Of a stretch of DNA of 64,000 nt, positions 1-7,893 are shown piece after piece. The position numbers and the translations under genes were made by a program. Below the pieces are notes generated by a model, which saw only the letters and a program-made list of their open reading frames with translations, had not been told where the DNA came from and did no database searches. Numbering within the stretch: position 1 is the first letter of the stretch; each line of letters begins with the position of its first letter. The stretch is taken from contig JAGQTY010000010.1 of assembly GCA_020438795.1 (NCBI GenBank), positions 37,071 to 101,070 on the forward strand. Reading direction: 5' to 3'. The stretch is from Actinomycetota bacterium (GTDB lineage: Bacteria; Actinomycetota; Actinomycetes; S36-B12; GCA-2699445).

Positions 1-101
1 CACCCTGGACACCACAGGGAGTCGGGAGCCGAACATCCCACACAGAATCGCGGCAGCAGCAGATCGGCGAGTTCGCGGACGAGGGTGTTCGGGCTTCCCA
101 T
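1..101 (-). CDS. ComF family phosphoribosyltransferase-like protein, N-terminal fragment
   Basis: The gene runs off the left edge, so only about 33 codons are present. ATG at 99-101 is the first possible start because an in-frame TGA lies two codons upstream. The readable protein begins MGSPNTLVRE and continues through LADLLLPRFC to VGCSAPDSLWCPG. An LLP segment followed by a C-x2-C pair and a further Cys is the N-terminal zinc-ribbon signature of ComF proteins, which join it to a phosphoribosyltransferase fold (usually about 200-240 aa) and are linked to DNA uptake or purine salvage. It follows mtrB by 65 bases on the same strand. In mycobacteria lpqB stands between mtrB and the comF-like gene; here it is absent. 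The call rests on a short fragment plus synteny. Confidence 0.72.
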   Translation of the reverse strand, partial: MGSPNTLVRELADLLLPRFCVGCSAPDSLWCPG

Positions 102-166
102 GGCTCATGATCCACCCATCAGTGACGGGTCGCCGATGCGGCGGCGCTGCTGTGGACTGCACCGGG

Positions 167-1711
167 TCAGGCCTGGGCGGGCGAGCGGTCCCCGGATTGC
201 GTGTCGGGCGTCTGCGAGGATTGCTCTCTGGGCAGGAACAGCTCGAACGTCGTCCTGACTCCCGGGACACTCACGACCGTGAGATCGCCACCATGCAGTC
301 TCGCGTCGTCCCGCGAGATGGCCAGACCGAGTCCGGTGCCGCCCAAGGTCCTGGTCCGCGAGGGGTCACCGCGCCAGAACCTCCGGAATATCTGCTCTGC
401 CTGTTCTGGCGGCACCCCCGGACCACGGTCCGTGACCAGCACCGAGACTCCGTCCTCCCGGCAACGGACGGCCACCGAGACCGGCGCACCGCTGCCGTGC
501 TCGATGGCGTTGATGACAAGATTGCGCACAATACGGCTGACACGCCTGGTGTCCGTCTCGAGCGCACAGAAGTCCTCGTTGACCGACGTCGAGAGCTCCA
601 AGGTGACATCGTGCTCGCCCGCGACCGGTCTCAGCGGCTCCAACACCTCGGCCACGAGCACGTCGAGGCGGGTCTCCTCGAGGTCCAGCCGTGCCGCGCC
701 CGCGTCATGTCGGGACACCTCCAGCAGATCGGCGAGCAACTGCTCGAACCTGTCGACCTCGGCCTCCAGCAGTTCCCCGGCGCGTACGGCCGAGGGGTCG
801 GAATCGGGCAACTTCGCCGAGGTCACGTCCGCCGCCATGCGGATCGTTGTCAACGGCGTTCTCAACTCGTGGGAGACATCAGAGACGAACCGACGTTGCG
901 CCTCGGAGAGGGCCTGCAGTGCGGAGATCTGATGCGACAGATTGTCTGCCATCACATTGAAGGCCGAACCCAGCCGGGCCACCTCGTCCTCACCGCGCAC
1001 CTCGACCCGGCGATCCAGCTCTCCCGAGGCCAGCGCATCGGCCGTCGCCCCGACCTCCTGCAGGGGCCGCACGAGGCGTCTGGACAGCCACCACGCGATG
1101 ACACCGAGCAGCACGATCAGGGTCACACCCGCACCGATGACCGCCGAGCGGATCTCGGCGATCGCGCGTTCGACCGAGGTCATGGGCACGAGGTAGAAGA
1201 GCTCGAAGCGGCCGAGGCCCCGGATGTTCACAGGGGCGCCGACGACGATGCCCGGCACCGAACGGCCATCGGTGTAGTTGATCGTGGTCGGGTACCGGAT
1301 CAGTCCGGAATTGGCTGCGACCGCCTCCCTGAGTTCAGGCGGAATGGTCGACTCGTCGACCAGCGGAGTGGAAGCACCCGGCAACCCGGTCCCCGGCTCA
1401 GGTATCAGCGCAACGTCGAACTGCGGTGGCTTGCCAGCCCGAGCCGACAGGTCAGCGATGAGCTCGTCGACCACCTCCTTGGCAGGCTGCCCCTCACGGT
1501 TCTCAGCCGCGGAGCGGGCGATACTGCGCCCCGCGTCGGCCTCAGCCAGGGCACTGCGCTCACGTTCCTCACGCAGCCCGTTGGCGATCACCGTCATCAG
1601 CAGCGTGCCCACGATGATCACCACGAGCATGGTCAGCAGCACAGTCGTGACCACCGCCCGGAACCGCAGTGACTGCCGCCACCGCTGCCCGAGCGACTGG
1701 GGTGTGATCAC
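167..1711 (-). CDS. mtrB: MtrB sensor histidine kinase
   Basis: Membrane sensor kinase of the MtrAB two-component system, which in actinobacteria couples cell-wall and osmotic state to division and wall-hydrolase genes. The 514-residue protein has TM1 at about 18-42, an extracytoplasmic sensor region at about 43-185, TM2 at about 189-209, HAMP at about 210-262, HisKA with the phospho-acceptor H281 in SHELRTPL, and a HATPase domain with an N box (NLVINAIEHG), G1 (DRGPGVP) and G2 (GGTGLGLAI). The GTG start overlaps the mtrA stop by four bases (GTGA), so translation is coupled. Length is slightly below the mycobacterial protein. Synteny and domain order make the assignment firm. Confidence 0.95.
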   Translation of the reverse strand: MITPQSLGQRWRQSLRFRAVVTTVLLTMLVVIIVGTLLMTVIANGLREERERSALAEADAGRSIARSAAENREGQPAKEVVDELIADLSARAGKPPQFDVALIPEPGTGLPGASTPLVDESTIPPELREAVAANSGLIRYPTTINYTDGRSVPGIVVGAPVNIRGLGRFELFYLVPMTSVERAIAEIRSAVIGAGVTLIVLLGVIAWWLSRRLVRPLQEVGATADALASGELDRRVEVRGEDEVARLGSAFNVMADNLSHQISALQALSEAQRRFVSDVSHELRTPLTTIRMAADVTSAKLPDSDPSAVRAGELLEAEVDRFEQLLADLLEVSRHDAGAARLDLEETRLDVLVAEVLEPLRPVAGEHDVTLELSTSVNEDFCALETDTRRVSRIVRNLVINAIEHGSGAPVSVAVRCREDGVSVLVTDRGPGVPPEQAEQIFRRFWRGDPSRTRTLGGTGLGLAISRDDARLHGGDLTVVSVPGVRTTFELFLPREQSSQTPDTQSGDRSPAQA

Positions 1712-2382
1712 GTGCCAGCCCGGTACCCGACACCTCGCACTGTCACAACCACCTTGGGGTCATCCGGGTCGACCTCCACCTTGCCGCGCAACCGCTGCAC
1801 ATGGACGTTCACGAGCCGCGTGTCGGCAACCTGCTGGTATCCCCAGACATCGCGAAGCAGCATCTCACGGGTGAAGACCTGCCAGGGCTTGCGTGCCAGA
1901 CAGGCGAGCAGTTCGAATTCCAGCGGGGTCAATGAGATGACCTGATCACCACGGGTGACCCGGTGGCCCGAGTAGTCGATCTCCAGATCGGCGATCGTCA
2001 GCACCTCCGGAGCACCTCCGGAGGAGCGGCGCATCTGAGCACGCACCCGGGCGACGAGTTCCTTCGGCTTGAAGGGTTTCACGACATAGTCATCAGCGCC
2101 GACCTCGAGGCCGCGCACCACATCGCTGGTCTCGCCCCTGGCCGTGAGCATCACGACCGGGGTGTCAGACTCCTTGCGGATCTCACGACAGATCTCGAAG
2201 CCGTCCTTGCCGGGCAGCATCACATCGAGCAGCACCACATCGGGGCGGTACCCGCGGAAGACCCGAAGGGCGTCACCGCCGCTGCCACACGTCTCAACCT
2301 CGATGCCCTCGCCCCGCAGCACGATCGTCAGCATCTCTGCCAGGGCCGGATCGTCATCGACCACCAGAACTCGTCCTTGCAC
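1708..2382 (-). CDS. mtrA: MtrA response regulator
   Basis: OmpR/PhoB-type response regulator, 224 aa. The receiver domain covers residues 1-117 with the acidic pocket VVDDD at 7-11, phospho-acceptor D53 (LLDVMLPG) and the conserved Lys in VVKPFKP. The C-terminal winged helix spans about 127-224 (SLTPLEFELL ... VNVHVQRLRGKVE). Partner of MtrB directly downstream. The start is GTG at 2382. No Shine-Dalgarno sequence precedes it, but a CAGAAT -10 lies exactly six bases upstream, so the mRNA is probably leaderless. The gene is divergent from the envelope operon that begins at 2542/2595, and MtrA may control both sides (inference). Confidence 0.96.
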   Translation of the reverse strand: MQGRVLVVDDDPALAEMLTIVLRGEGIEVETCGSGGDALRVFRGYRPDVVLLDVMLPGKDGFEICREIRKESDTPVVMLTARGETSDVVRGLEVGADDYVVKPFKPKELVARVRAQMRRSSGGAPEVLTIADLEIDYSGHRVTRGDQVISLTPLEFELLACLARKPWQVFTREMLLRDVWGYQQVADTRLVNVHVQRLRGKVEVDPDDPKVVVTVRGVGYRAGT

Positions 2383-2388
2383 CGAACC

Positions 2389-2394
2389 ATTCTG
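2389..2394 (-). promoter_or_regulatory. Probable -10 element of the mtrA promoter (leaderless)
   Basis: CAGAAT on the minus strand, six bases before the mtrA GTG. It matches the TATAAT consensus in four positions. The -35 (TAGGTC, 17 bases upstream) is poor. No ribosome binding site is present, which fits transcription starting at the G of GTG. Confidence 0.45.
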
Positions 2395-2502
2395 ACATTG
2401 ATCCGTTCCGGGACCTACCTACCCTCGAACCCCGTGTCCCCTGCCGACCACTGTGAGGGCACCCGACGGGTCCGGTCAGCGTCATCATCGGCGCCGGTCG
2501 AC

Positions 2503-2508
2503 TAGCAT
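2503..2508 (+). promoter_or_regulatory. Possible -10 element of the envelope operon promoter
   Basis: TAGCAT fits the actinobacterial TAnnnT -10 pattern and lies in the 212-base divergent gap with mtrA. Transcription would start near 2515, giving a leader of about 25 bases before the small upstream reading frame at 2542. No convincing -35 is seen. Confidence 0.35.
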
Positions 2509-2541
2509 GGCGGCAGAAGGACTTCACCGAGGGGCCCAGCG

Positions 2542-2598
2542 ATGCACCTGCGCCGTGTGACGGCCGCGAGCCGGTCGCGTTGGACCGCGCCGACATGA
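2542..2598 (+). CDS. Possible 18-codon upstream leader peptide, translationally coupled to the membrane-protein gene
   Basis: ATG at 2542 is preceded by a good Shine-Dalgarno sequence (GAGGGG at 2529-2534, seven bases away). The frame reads MHLRRVTAASRSRWTAPT and stops at TGA 2596-2598, which overlaps the ATG of the next gene at 2595 as ATGA. The main gene has no ribosome binding site of its own, so coupling through this peptide is the simplest way for it to be translated. The peptide is basic with no Cys run. It may act only as a translation-coupling device. Not matched to any known leader family. Confidence 0.45.
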   Translation: MHLRRVTAASRSRWTAPT

Positions 2599-3944
2599 CG
2601 GGGCCCACCGAGAACAACGCCGGACCGAGTCCTGATGATGCACCCGGGTCGGGTGACACCGGCCAGAGCGAAGAACAGCCGTGGGTGCCTCCGGGCGCGA
2701 CAGTACAGCCGGAGCCCGACATGCCCCCGGTCCCGTCACCTCAGCCACCCCCGGCAGGTCCCAGGCACACGGGTGTCGACCCGAGCTGGCCGCCACCACA
2801 ACTCCCGTTCAGCCAGCCACTGCCCGGGACCGGCGGCTCACCGTGGCAGCCCGCCGCACCAGCACTGCCCGGCGCTCCACCGCCAACGGGTCCCGGTGGC
2901 CAGTGGGGTGGCACCGGCTCGAGTCCACGTCCCGGATCGCTGACCGGGGGCTGGGGCATGCCTCAGGGCGCCCCGGTGGCACAGCCCGGTGTCGTCCCTC
3001 TGCGGCCACTCACGCTCGGGGAGATCCTGGACGGCGCCATCACCTACATCCGCCGCAATCCCGCGGCGACGCTCGGAACCGCCGCAGTGATCACGGCGGT
3101 GTCGGGGGTCATCCAGCTCCTGATCGTGCTGGCGACGACGACCGGCCTCAGCGGCGCGTTCGACCCTGGGCAGAGCGTGACCGCCGACGAGCTCTCCTCG
3201 CTGTTCGCCTCCATGGGGGGCTCCGTGGGACTGCTGCTGAGCACGGTGGTCTCCTACCTGCTCTCGATCCTGGCGACCGGCCTGCTGACCCTTATGATGG
3301 GCGCGGCGGTCCTCGGGATGAAGCTCAGTCTTGTGCAGGCGTGGCGCCTCGTGGCTCCGCGACTGCCGGCACTGCTGGGTCTCACGCTGCTGGTGGGACT
3401 CACGCTCACCGTGGTCTTCGTGGGGATCTCAGCCATCGGAGTGGTGATCGTCGCCCTGAGCCCCAACATTCTCACGGTGCTGACACTGCTGTTGATGCTC
3501 GCCGTCGCTGCGACTGTGACGATCTGGCTCTGGGTCCGGCTCCTGCTGGCGCCCGTGATTGTGGTGCTGGAGAAGCGGGGGCCCATCGACTCCTGGCGGC
3601 GATCGCTGGCGCTGGTACGCGGCGGGTGGTGGCGAACCCTCGGCATCCAGTTGCTGGCGCTGCTGATCAGCTGGCTCATCGGTACGGTCGTGGCGGTGCC
3701 CTTCCAGGTGGGCGCATCCCTGCTGTCCTCCGGCGACCCGGACGACACCTGGTTCTGGGTCCTGATCACCGTCGGTTCCGTGATCTCAGGGGTGGTGACG
3801 CTGCCGTTCTCCGCCGGCGTGGTCTCCCTGATCTACCTCGACCGCCGCATGAGGACCGAAGGATTCGATGTACTGTTGCAGCTCGCGGCCTCCACGCCTT
3901 CAGACGCGGACCTGTCCATCTACGTGAGCGGGCGGGCGCCATGA
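2595..3944 (+). CDS. Proline-rich polytopic membrane protein (glycerophosphoryl diester phosphodiesterase membrane-domain type)
   Basis: A 449-residue protein. Residues 1 to about 135 are disordered and rich in Pro, Gly and Ser. The motif LRPLTLGEILDGA near 142 marks the membrane domain seen in proteins annotated as GPDD membrane-domain containing. About six to eight hydrophobic segments follow (for example near 162-186, 213-245, 257-300 and 300-325). No phosphodiesterase catalytic domain is present, so enzymatic activity should not be inferred. ATG at 2595 was chosen over the upstream TTG because it overlaps the upstream 18-codon frame. Its stop overlaps the next gene by ATGA. It is the first large gene of an operon whose later members (DUF4129, DUF4350, MoxR, DUF58) are characteristic partners next to mtrAB. 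Confidence 0.8.
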   Translation: MTGPTENNAGPSPDDAPGSGDTGQSEEQPWVPPGATVQPEPDMPPVPSPQPPPAGPRHTGVDPSWPPPQLPFSQPLPGTGGSPWQPAAPALPGAPPPTGPGGQWGGTGSSPRPGSLTGGWGMPQGAPVAQPGVVPLRPLTLGEILDGAITYIRRNPAATLGTAAVITAVSGVIQLLIVLATTTGLSGAFDPGQSVTADELSSLFASMGGSVGLLLSTVVSYLLSILATGLLTLMMGAAVLGMKLSLVQAWRLVAPRLPALLGLTLLVGLTLTVVFVGISAIGVVIVALSPNILTVLTLLLMLAVAATVTIWLWVRLLLAPVIVVLEKRGPIDSWRRSLALVRGGWWRTLGIQLLALLISWLIGTVVAVPFQVGASLLSSGDPDDTWFWVLITVGSVISGVVTLPFSAGVVSLIYLDRRMRTEGFDVLLQLAASTPSDADLSIYVSGRAP

Positions 3945-4495
3945 GCTACGTGGACGGGCCCGCGGCTCAGCAGGAGGCCGTTGAAGAACTGGCACGCCCG
4001 ATCTATGCCGAGGCCCAGCCCAACCTCCTGGAGCGGTTGATCAACTGGCTCGGCGATCTCATCGACACCCTGCTCAACAGCGCCTCCGGCGGCCCCGGCA
4101 GGGGCATCCTCATCATCCTCGCGGCGCTCGTGGTGGTGGCGCTGATCTGGGCTGTCCTGCGCTGGCGTCGCAGTGGGCCGGGAGCCGCCAGAGTCTTTGA
4201 CGCACCAGAACCATTGACTGCAACCGACTACGAGTCGGCGGCCCGGCAGGCCTGGCAGAGGCAGGCCTACGACGAGGTCATCGTCAACGTCGTGCGGGGA
4301 CTGGTCCGCAGCAGGCAGCAGGCCGGCCTGATCCCGCAGGAACCGGGTCTCACCGTGACCGAGGCGATGCTGCCGGGTGATGAACCTGCCGTCATCGCCT
4401 TGTTCTCGCACTTCAGCGACGTGCGCTACGGTTCACGGCACGTGTCGGCCGCTGCAGCCGAGGCCGCCATGGGACTGCTGCAGGTCACTTCATGA
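3941..4495 (+). CDS. DUF4129 domain membrane protein
   Basis: 184 residues: an amphipathic N-terminus, one transmembrane segment at about 55-74, and a cytoplasmic C-terminal domain of about 90 residues with the DUF4129 pattern (AARQAWQRQAYDEVIVNVVRGLV-like helix, then a Leu/Pro region ending in a helical AAAAEAAM stretch). The start ATG overlaps the previous stop (ATGA) and its own stop overlaps the next start (ATGA). The domain has no established biochemical role. It is typically found with MoxR ATPases and DUF58 proteins, suggesting part of an envelope-associated assembly. Confidence 0.82.
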   Translation: MSYVDGPAAQQEAVEELARPIYAEAQPNLLERLINWLGDLIDTLLNSASGGPGRGILIILAALVVVALIWAVLRWRRSGPGAARVFDAPEPLTATDYESAARQAWQRQAYDEVIVNVVRGLVRSRQQAGLIPQEPGLTVTEAMLPGDEPAVIALFSHFSDVRYGSRHVSAAAAEAAMGLLQVTS

Positions 4496-5640
4496 GCGTT
4501 CCGTCGAGAGTCCGGACCAGAGGCTCACGCAGCACCTGGCTGATCGTCGGCGCGGTGGTGATCCTCGCGGTGATCCTCATCGTGCTGCTGCGGCCCCGAT
4601 CCTCCACCCTTCCCCTCGACCCCGGCTCACCGGCCCCCGATGGCGCGCTGGCGCTGGCCACGCTGCTGGCCGAGCGTGGCGTGGCGGTGGAACTGACCCG
4701 TTCCGCCGAGGAAGCGATAGCCGCTGAGGCTGCAACCACGCTCCTGGTGGCTGATTCCTCGCTGCTCTCCGAGGAAGTGACCACACGAATCCTGCAGTCG
4801 CAGGCCGGGTCCATCGTCATCCTGGGCCCCGGCCCGTTGTCGGAGAGTCTCGGCCTCGAACTGGTGCCGGAACAGCCCGACGGATCTCTGGCTGCTGACT
4901 GCACCCTGGAAGCCGCCGTGCGCGCCGGGGAGGCGACCTTCACGAGCGTGCTCGACGGACCCGGTGAGGTGTGCTTCGCAGCGGACTCGGGCGCCGGACT
5001 GCACCGCTCGGGCAACCGTACCGTGCTGGCCTCCGACACTCCCCTGCTCAACGAGTCCCTGGCAGAGTCCGGGAACGCCGCCCTGAGCATCAATCTTCTT
5101 GCACAGTCCCGATCGGTCACCTGGTACCTGCCCGATCCGAATGATCCAGCACTGCTCACGGGGGGAAGTACCTCCGTCACCGACCTGCTGCCGCCTTGGG
5201 TGTACCTGCTGGCCTGCCAGGGGTTGCTGATCTTCGTGGCCGCCACGTTCGCCCATGCGCGACGCCTCGGGCCGCTGGTGACCGAGGACCTGCCGGTGCT
5301 CGTCTCAGCGCAGGAGACGGACATCGGACTGGCCAACCTCTGGCAGCAGCAGCGTGCCTTCGAGACCGCGGCTGCGCAGCTGCGCGGGAGTACCTGGGCC
5401 GAACTCGAGACCATCCTCGGGCCGGCCGGCGAGCAGGTCCTGATGGCTCGGGCCGCAAAACGATCCGGTCTCACGACGGGGCGGGTCGCCGAGCTCTTCG
5501 AGGCGCCTGTGACGTCGGAGCAGTCGCTGATCACACTGCGCACGGAACTGGCACATCTCAGCGCCCGGGTCAGCAGTGCGCCGCAGGTGGACCCGACGAG
5601 CAAGTACTCTGGCACCACGATGAATGAGGTGAGGTCGTGA
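4492..5640 (+). CDS. DUF4350 domain-containing membrane protein
   Basis: 382 residues. TM1 lies at about 14-35, followed by a roughly 190-residue extracytoplasmic or Rossmann-like domain beginning PDGALALATLLAERGV, typical of DUF4350. A second hydrophobic segment (YLLACQGLLIFVAATFA) lies near 240-256, followed by a charged C-terminal tail with an EQSLITLRTEL-like helix. It overlaps both neighbours by four bases. Function unknown. The constant neighbours DUF4129, MoxR and DUF58 suggest that they act together, possibly in substrate remodelling at the membrane. Confidence 0.82.
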   Translation: MSVPSRVRTRGSRSTWLIVGAVVILAVILIVLLRPRSSTLPLDPGSPAPDGALALATLLAERGVAVELTRSAEEAIAAEAATTLLVADSSLLSEEVTTRILQSQAGSIVILGPGPLSESLGLELVPEQPDGSLAADCTLEAAVRAGEATFTSVLDGPGEVCFAADSGAGLHRSGNRTVLASDTPLLNESLAESGNAALSINLLAQSRSVTWYLPDPNDPALLTGGSTSVTDLLPPWVYLLACQGLLIFVAATFAHARRLGPLVTEDLPVLVSAQETDIGLANLWQQQRAFETAAAQLRGSTWAELETILGPAGEQVLMARAAKRSGLTTGRVAELFEAPVTSEQSLITLRTELAHLSARVSSAPQVDPTSKYSGTTMNEVRS

Positions 5641-6581
5641 GCGAGGCTCGTGAAGCCATGGGACGGCTGCGCGCCGAGCTGAACCAGGTGGTGCGGGGTC
5701 AGGACTCAGTGGTCTCGGGGCTGGTGCTGTGTCTGCTCGTGCGGGGCCATGCCTACCTCGAGGGAGTGCCCGGCACCGCCAAGACCCTGCTGGCCCGGAC
5801 ACTGGCCGCTGCGCTGGGAGTGGACATGGCCCGGGTTCAGTTCACACCGGACCTGATGCCCGGTGACATCACGGGCTCAGTGATCTACGACGATCGCACC
5901 GGCGAGTTCCGGCTGCAGCAGGGTCCGGTCTTCACGAACATCCTGCTGGGGGACGAGATCAACCGGACCCCACCGAAAACTCAGGCTGCGCTGCTCGAGG
6001 CCATGGCCGAGCATCAGGTGAGTGTCGATGGCACGACCTACCGGCTCGGGGAACCGTTCCTGGTCATCGCCACCGCCAACCCCATCGAGTTCCAGGGGAC
6101 CTATCCGCTGCCGGAGGCCCAGTTGGACCGGTTCACGATGCGGCTGCACACGACCCTGCCGCCGCGCGGCACTGAGGTCGATGTGGTGGCCGCCCATCTC
6201 GACGGCTTCGACCCGAACGAGCTCGACGCCGTCGCCCGTGTCATGACTCCGCAGGATCTGGCAGCGGCCTGGGCCGAGATCTCAGCGGTCCTGGTCGACC
6301 CGGCGATCGTCGGCTACTGCGTGGACCTGGCCGCCGCCACACGCAGCGCCGCCGGGGTCCGGCTCGGTGCCAGCGCCCGCGGATCCATCAACCTGGCGCA
6401 GGTGGCCCGGGCATGGGCATGGCTGGTCGGGCGCGACTACGTGACCCCGGACGACGTCAAGACCATGGCCGTGCCGGTGCTCGCCCACCGGATCTCACTG
6501 CGGCCCGAAGCCGAGCTGGACGGACTCACCGCCTCAGAGATCGTCACGGGGGCCACCCGCAACGTGCCGGTCCCTCGATGA
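5637..6581 (+). CDS. MoxR family AAA+ ATPase
   Basis: 314-residue AAA+ ATPase of the MoxR/RavA class (AAA_3 domain plus lid). The Walker A GVPGTAKT is at 43-50 and Walker B ILLGDEINR ends in D106-E107. Sensor 1 (VIATANPIEFQGTYPLPEAQLDRF) and the C-terminal lid (LGASARGSINLAQVARAWA) are present. MoxR ATPases act as chaperones for partner proteins carrying VWA or DUF58 domains, and the DUF58 gene is directly downstream. The start GTG overlaps the DUF4350 stop (GTGA) and the stop overlaps the DUF58 start (ATGA). Confidence 0.95.
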   Translation: MSEAREAMGRLRAELNQVVRGQDSVVSGLVLCLLVRGHAYLEGVPGTAKTLLARTLAAALGVDMARVQFTPDLMPGDITGSVIYDDRTGEFRLQQGPVFTNILLGDEINRTPPKTQAALLEAMAEHQVSVDGTTYRLGEPFLVIATANPIEFQGTYPLPEAQLDRFTMRLHTTLPPRGTEVDVVAAHLDGFDPNELDAVARVMTPQDLAAAWAEISAVLVDPAIVGYCVDLAAATRSAAGVRLGASARGSINLAQVARAWAWLVGRDYVTPDDVKTMAVPVLAHRISLRPEAELDGLTASEIVTGATRNVPVPR

Positions 6582-7855
6582 GGTTCCGCGATGTGCTGGG
6601 GCCCCGGGTGGTCCTGCTCTTCGCTGTCGCAGCAGTGCCGATCGTGGTGTTCGGCAATTGGTGGGCCTGGTGGGTGGCGAACCTCATCGCCATGGCGGTG
6701 ATCTTCGTCGACTTCTACCGGGCGCCACGGCAGTCGGAGCTGGTCGTCACCGTGCCTGCCACGCTGACGACCAGGGTGGATCACGCAGCAGCAACCCAGC
6801 TGGAGCTCCTCAACACCGGAGCCCGGTCGGGTCACATCACGATGCGCTGGGTGTGGCAGCCTTCCGTCGCAGTGGGTCCCGGCCGTTTCACGGTCCGATC
6901 GATTGCAGGGCAACGACGGTACCTCGCTGCCGAGCTCCTGCCACGACGCGGCGGCACGATGACCAGCGACATGGTGGCCGTCCGGGTGCTGGGGCCCTGG
7001 CGTCTGGCCGGCACCCAGGCCGAGCACCACGCCCCTACCGAACTGCGGTCCCGACCCCGGCACCCCTCTGCCCGACTGCTGCCGAGCAAACTCGTGGTCC
7101 TCGAACAGACCGACGGCCGGATGGCGGTCCGGCAGCGTGGCGAGGGGACGGAGTTCGATTCGCTGCGCGAGTACGTCCTCGGCGATGACCGGCGCAGTAT
7201 CGACTGGCGTGCCACCGCGCGCAGCCGCAACACGATGGTGCGGACCTGGCAGCCCGAACGGGATCAGCGTCTGCTCGTCGTACTGGACTCGGGCAGGCAC
7301 AGCGCCGCACACATCGGCGATCTCACCAGACTCGACGGCTACGTGGATGCGACGCTGCTGCTGAGTGCGGTCGCCGCGCACGGAGGGGATCAGGTCTCCG
7401 TACTGGCCTTCACCCGGGGAGTTCGGCGTCAGGTGAGTGCTTCGGGTACGACCGGAGTGGTCGGCCGGATCGGAGCGGCCCTGACCGGCCTCACACCGGA
7501 GCTCCTCGAGACCGACTATTCGGCGATGAGCGCGGAAGTGCTGCGACGTACGACGCAGCGGCAGACGATCGTGGTGCTCACCGCCGCCGACAAGATCACC
7601 GATCTCCCACGCTGGCTGCGCCCCCTCGGAATCGAACACGATGTGATCGTCGGTCAGCTCGACGCTCCCTGGCCCGAACCGCCCGACGAGCTCAGCGCCA
7701 CCTACCGGCAGGCCGTGGCGCAGCTGCGCAGTCAGGAGTCCGACAGGACCCGGCAGCAGCTCACGGCAGCCGGAGTCAGCGTCGTACAGGCACCCGCCGA
7801 CCGGTTCGCGGAGGCGCTGACCGATCGCTACCTCTCACTGCGTTTCGGGCACTGA
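6578..7855 (+). CDS. DUF58 domain-containing membrane protein
   Basis: 425 residues. Two hydrophobic segments fill the first 45 residues, followed by a beta-rich region. The DUF58 core lies near 195-225 (EFDSLREYVLGDD, then RRSIDWRATARSR) and continues into a VWA-like fold (LLVVLDSGRHS). The RxxDW-type core motif is intact. It is the last member of the overlapping operon, with 38 bases before the next gene. DUF58 proteins are usual partners of MoxR ATPases; whether this pair serves wall synthesis, as proximity to mtrAB suggests, is inference. Confidence 0.88.
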   Translation: MRFRDVLGPRVVLLFAVAAVPIVVFGNWWAWWVANLIAMAVIFVDFYRAPRQSELVVTVPATLTTRVDHAAATQLELLNTGARSGHITMRWVWQPSVAVGPGRFTVRSIAGQRRYLAAELLPRRGGTMTSDMVAVRVLGPWRLAGTQAEHHAPTELRSRPRHPSARLLPSKLVVLEQTDGRMAVRQRGEGTEFDSLREYVLGDDRRSIDWRATARSRNTMVRTWQPERDQRLLVVLDSGRHSAAHIGDLTRLDGYVDATLLLSAVAAHGGDQVSVLAFTRGVRRQVSASGTTGVVGRIGAALTGLTPELLETDYSAMSAEVLRRTTQRQTIVVLTAADKITDLPRWLRPLGIEHDVIVGQLDAPWPEPPDELSATYRQAVAQLRSQESDRTRQQLTAAGVSVVQAPADRFAEALTDRYLSLRFGH

Positions 7856-7893
7856 CCGGGACTCCGCGCCCCGTCCGTTGCAAGGATGGGGGA

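Noticed and set aside
107..1672. Long plus-strand reading frame opposite mtrB
   Set aside because: An antisense shadow of a high-GC gene: Arg/His/Gln-rich, no domain, no ribosome site. Many similar shadows across the window were dropped for the same reason.
2681..3940. Upstream extension of the DUF4129 gene
   Set aside because: It is a frame-shifted shadow of the preceding membrane-protein gene; the ATG at 3941 overlaps that gene's stop as ATGA.
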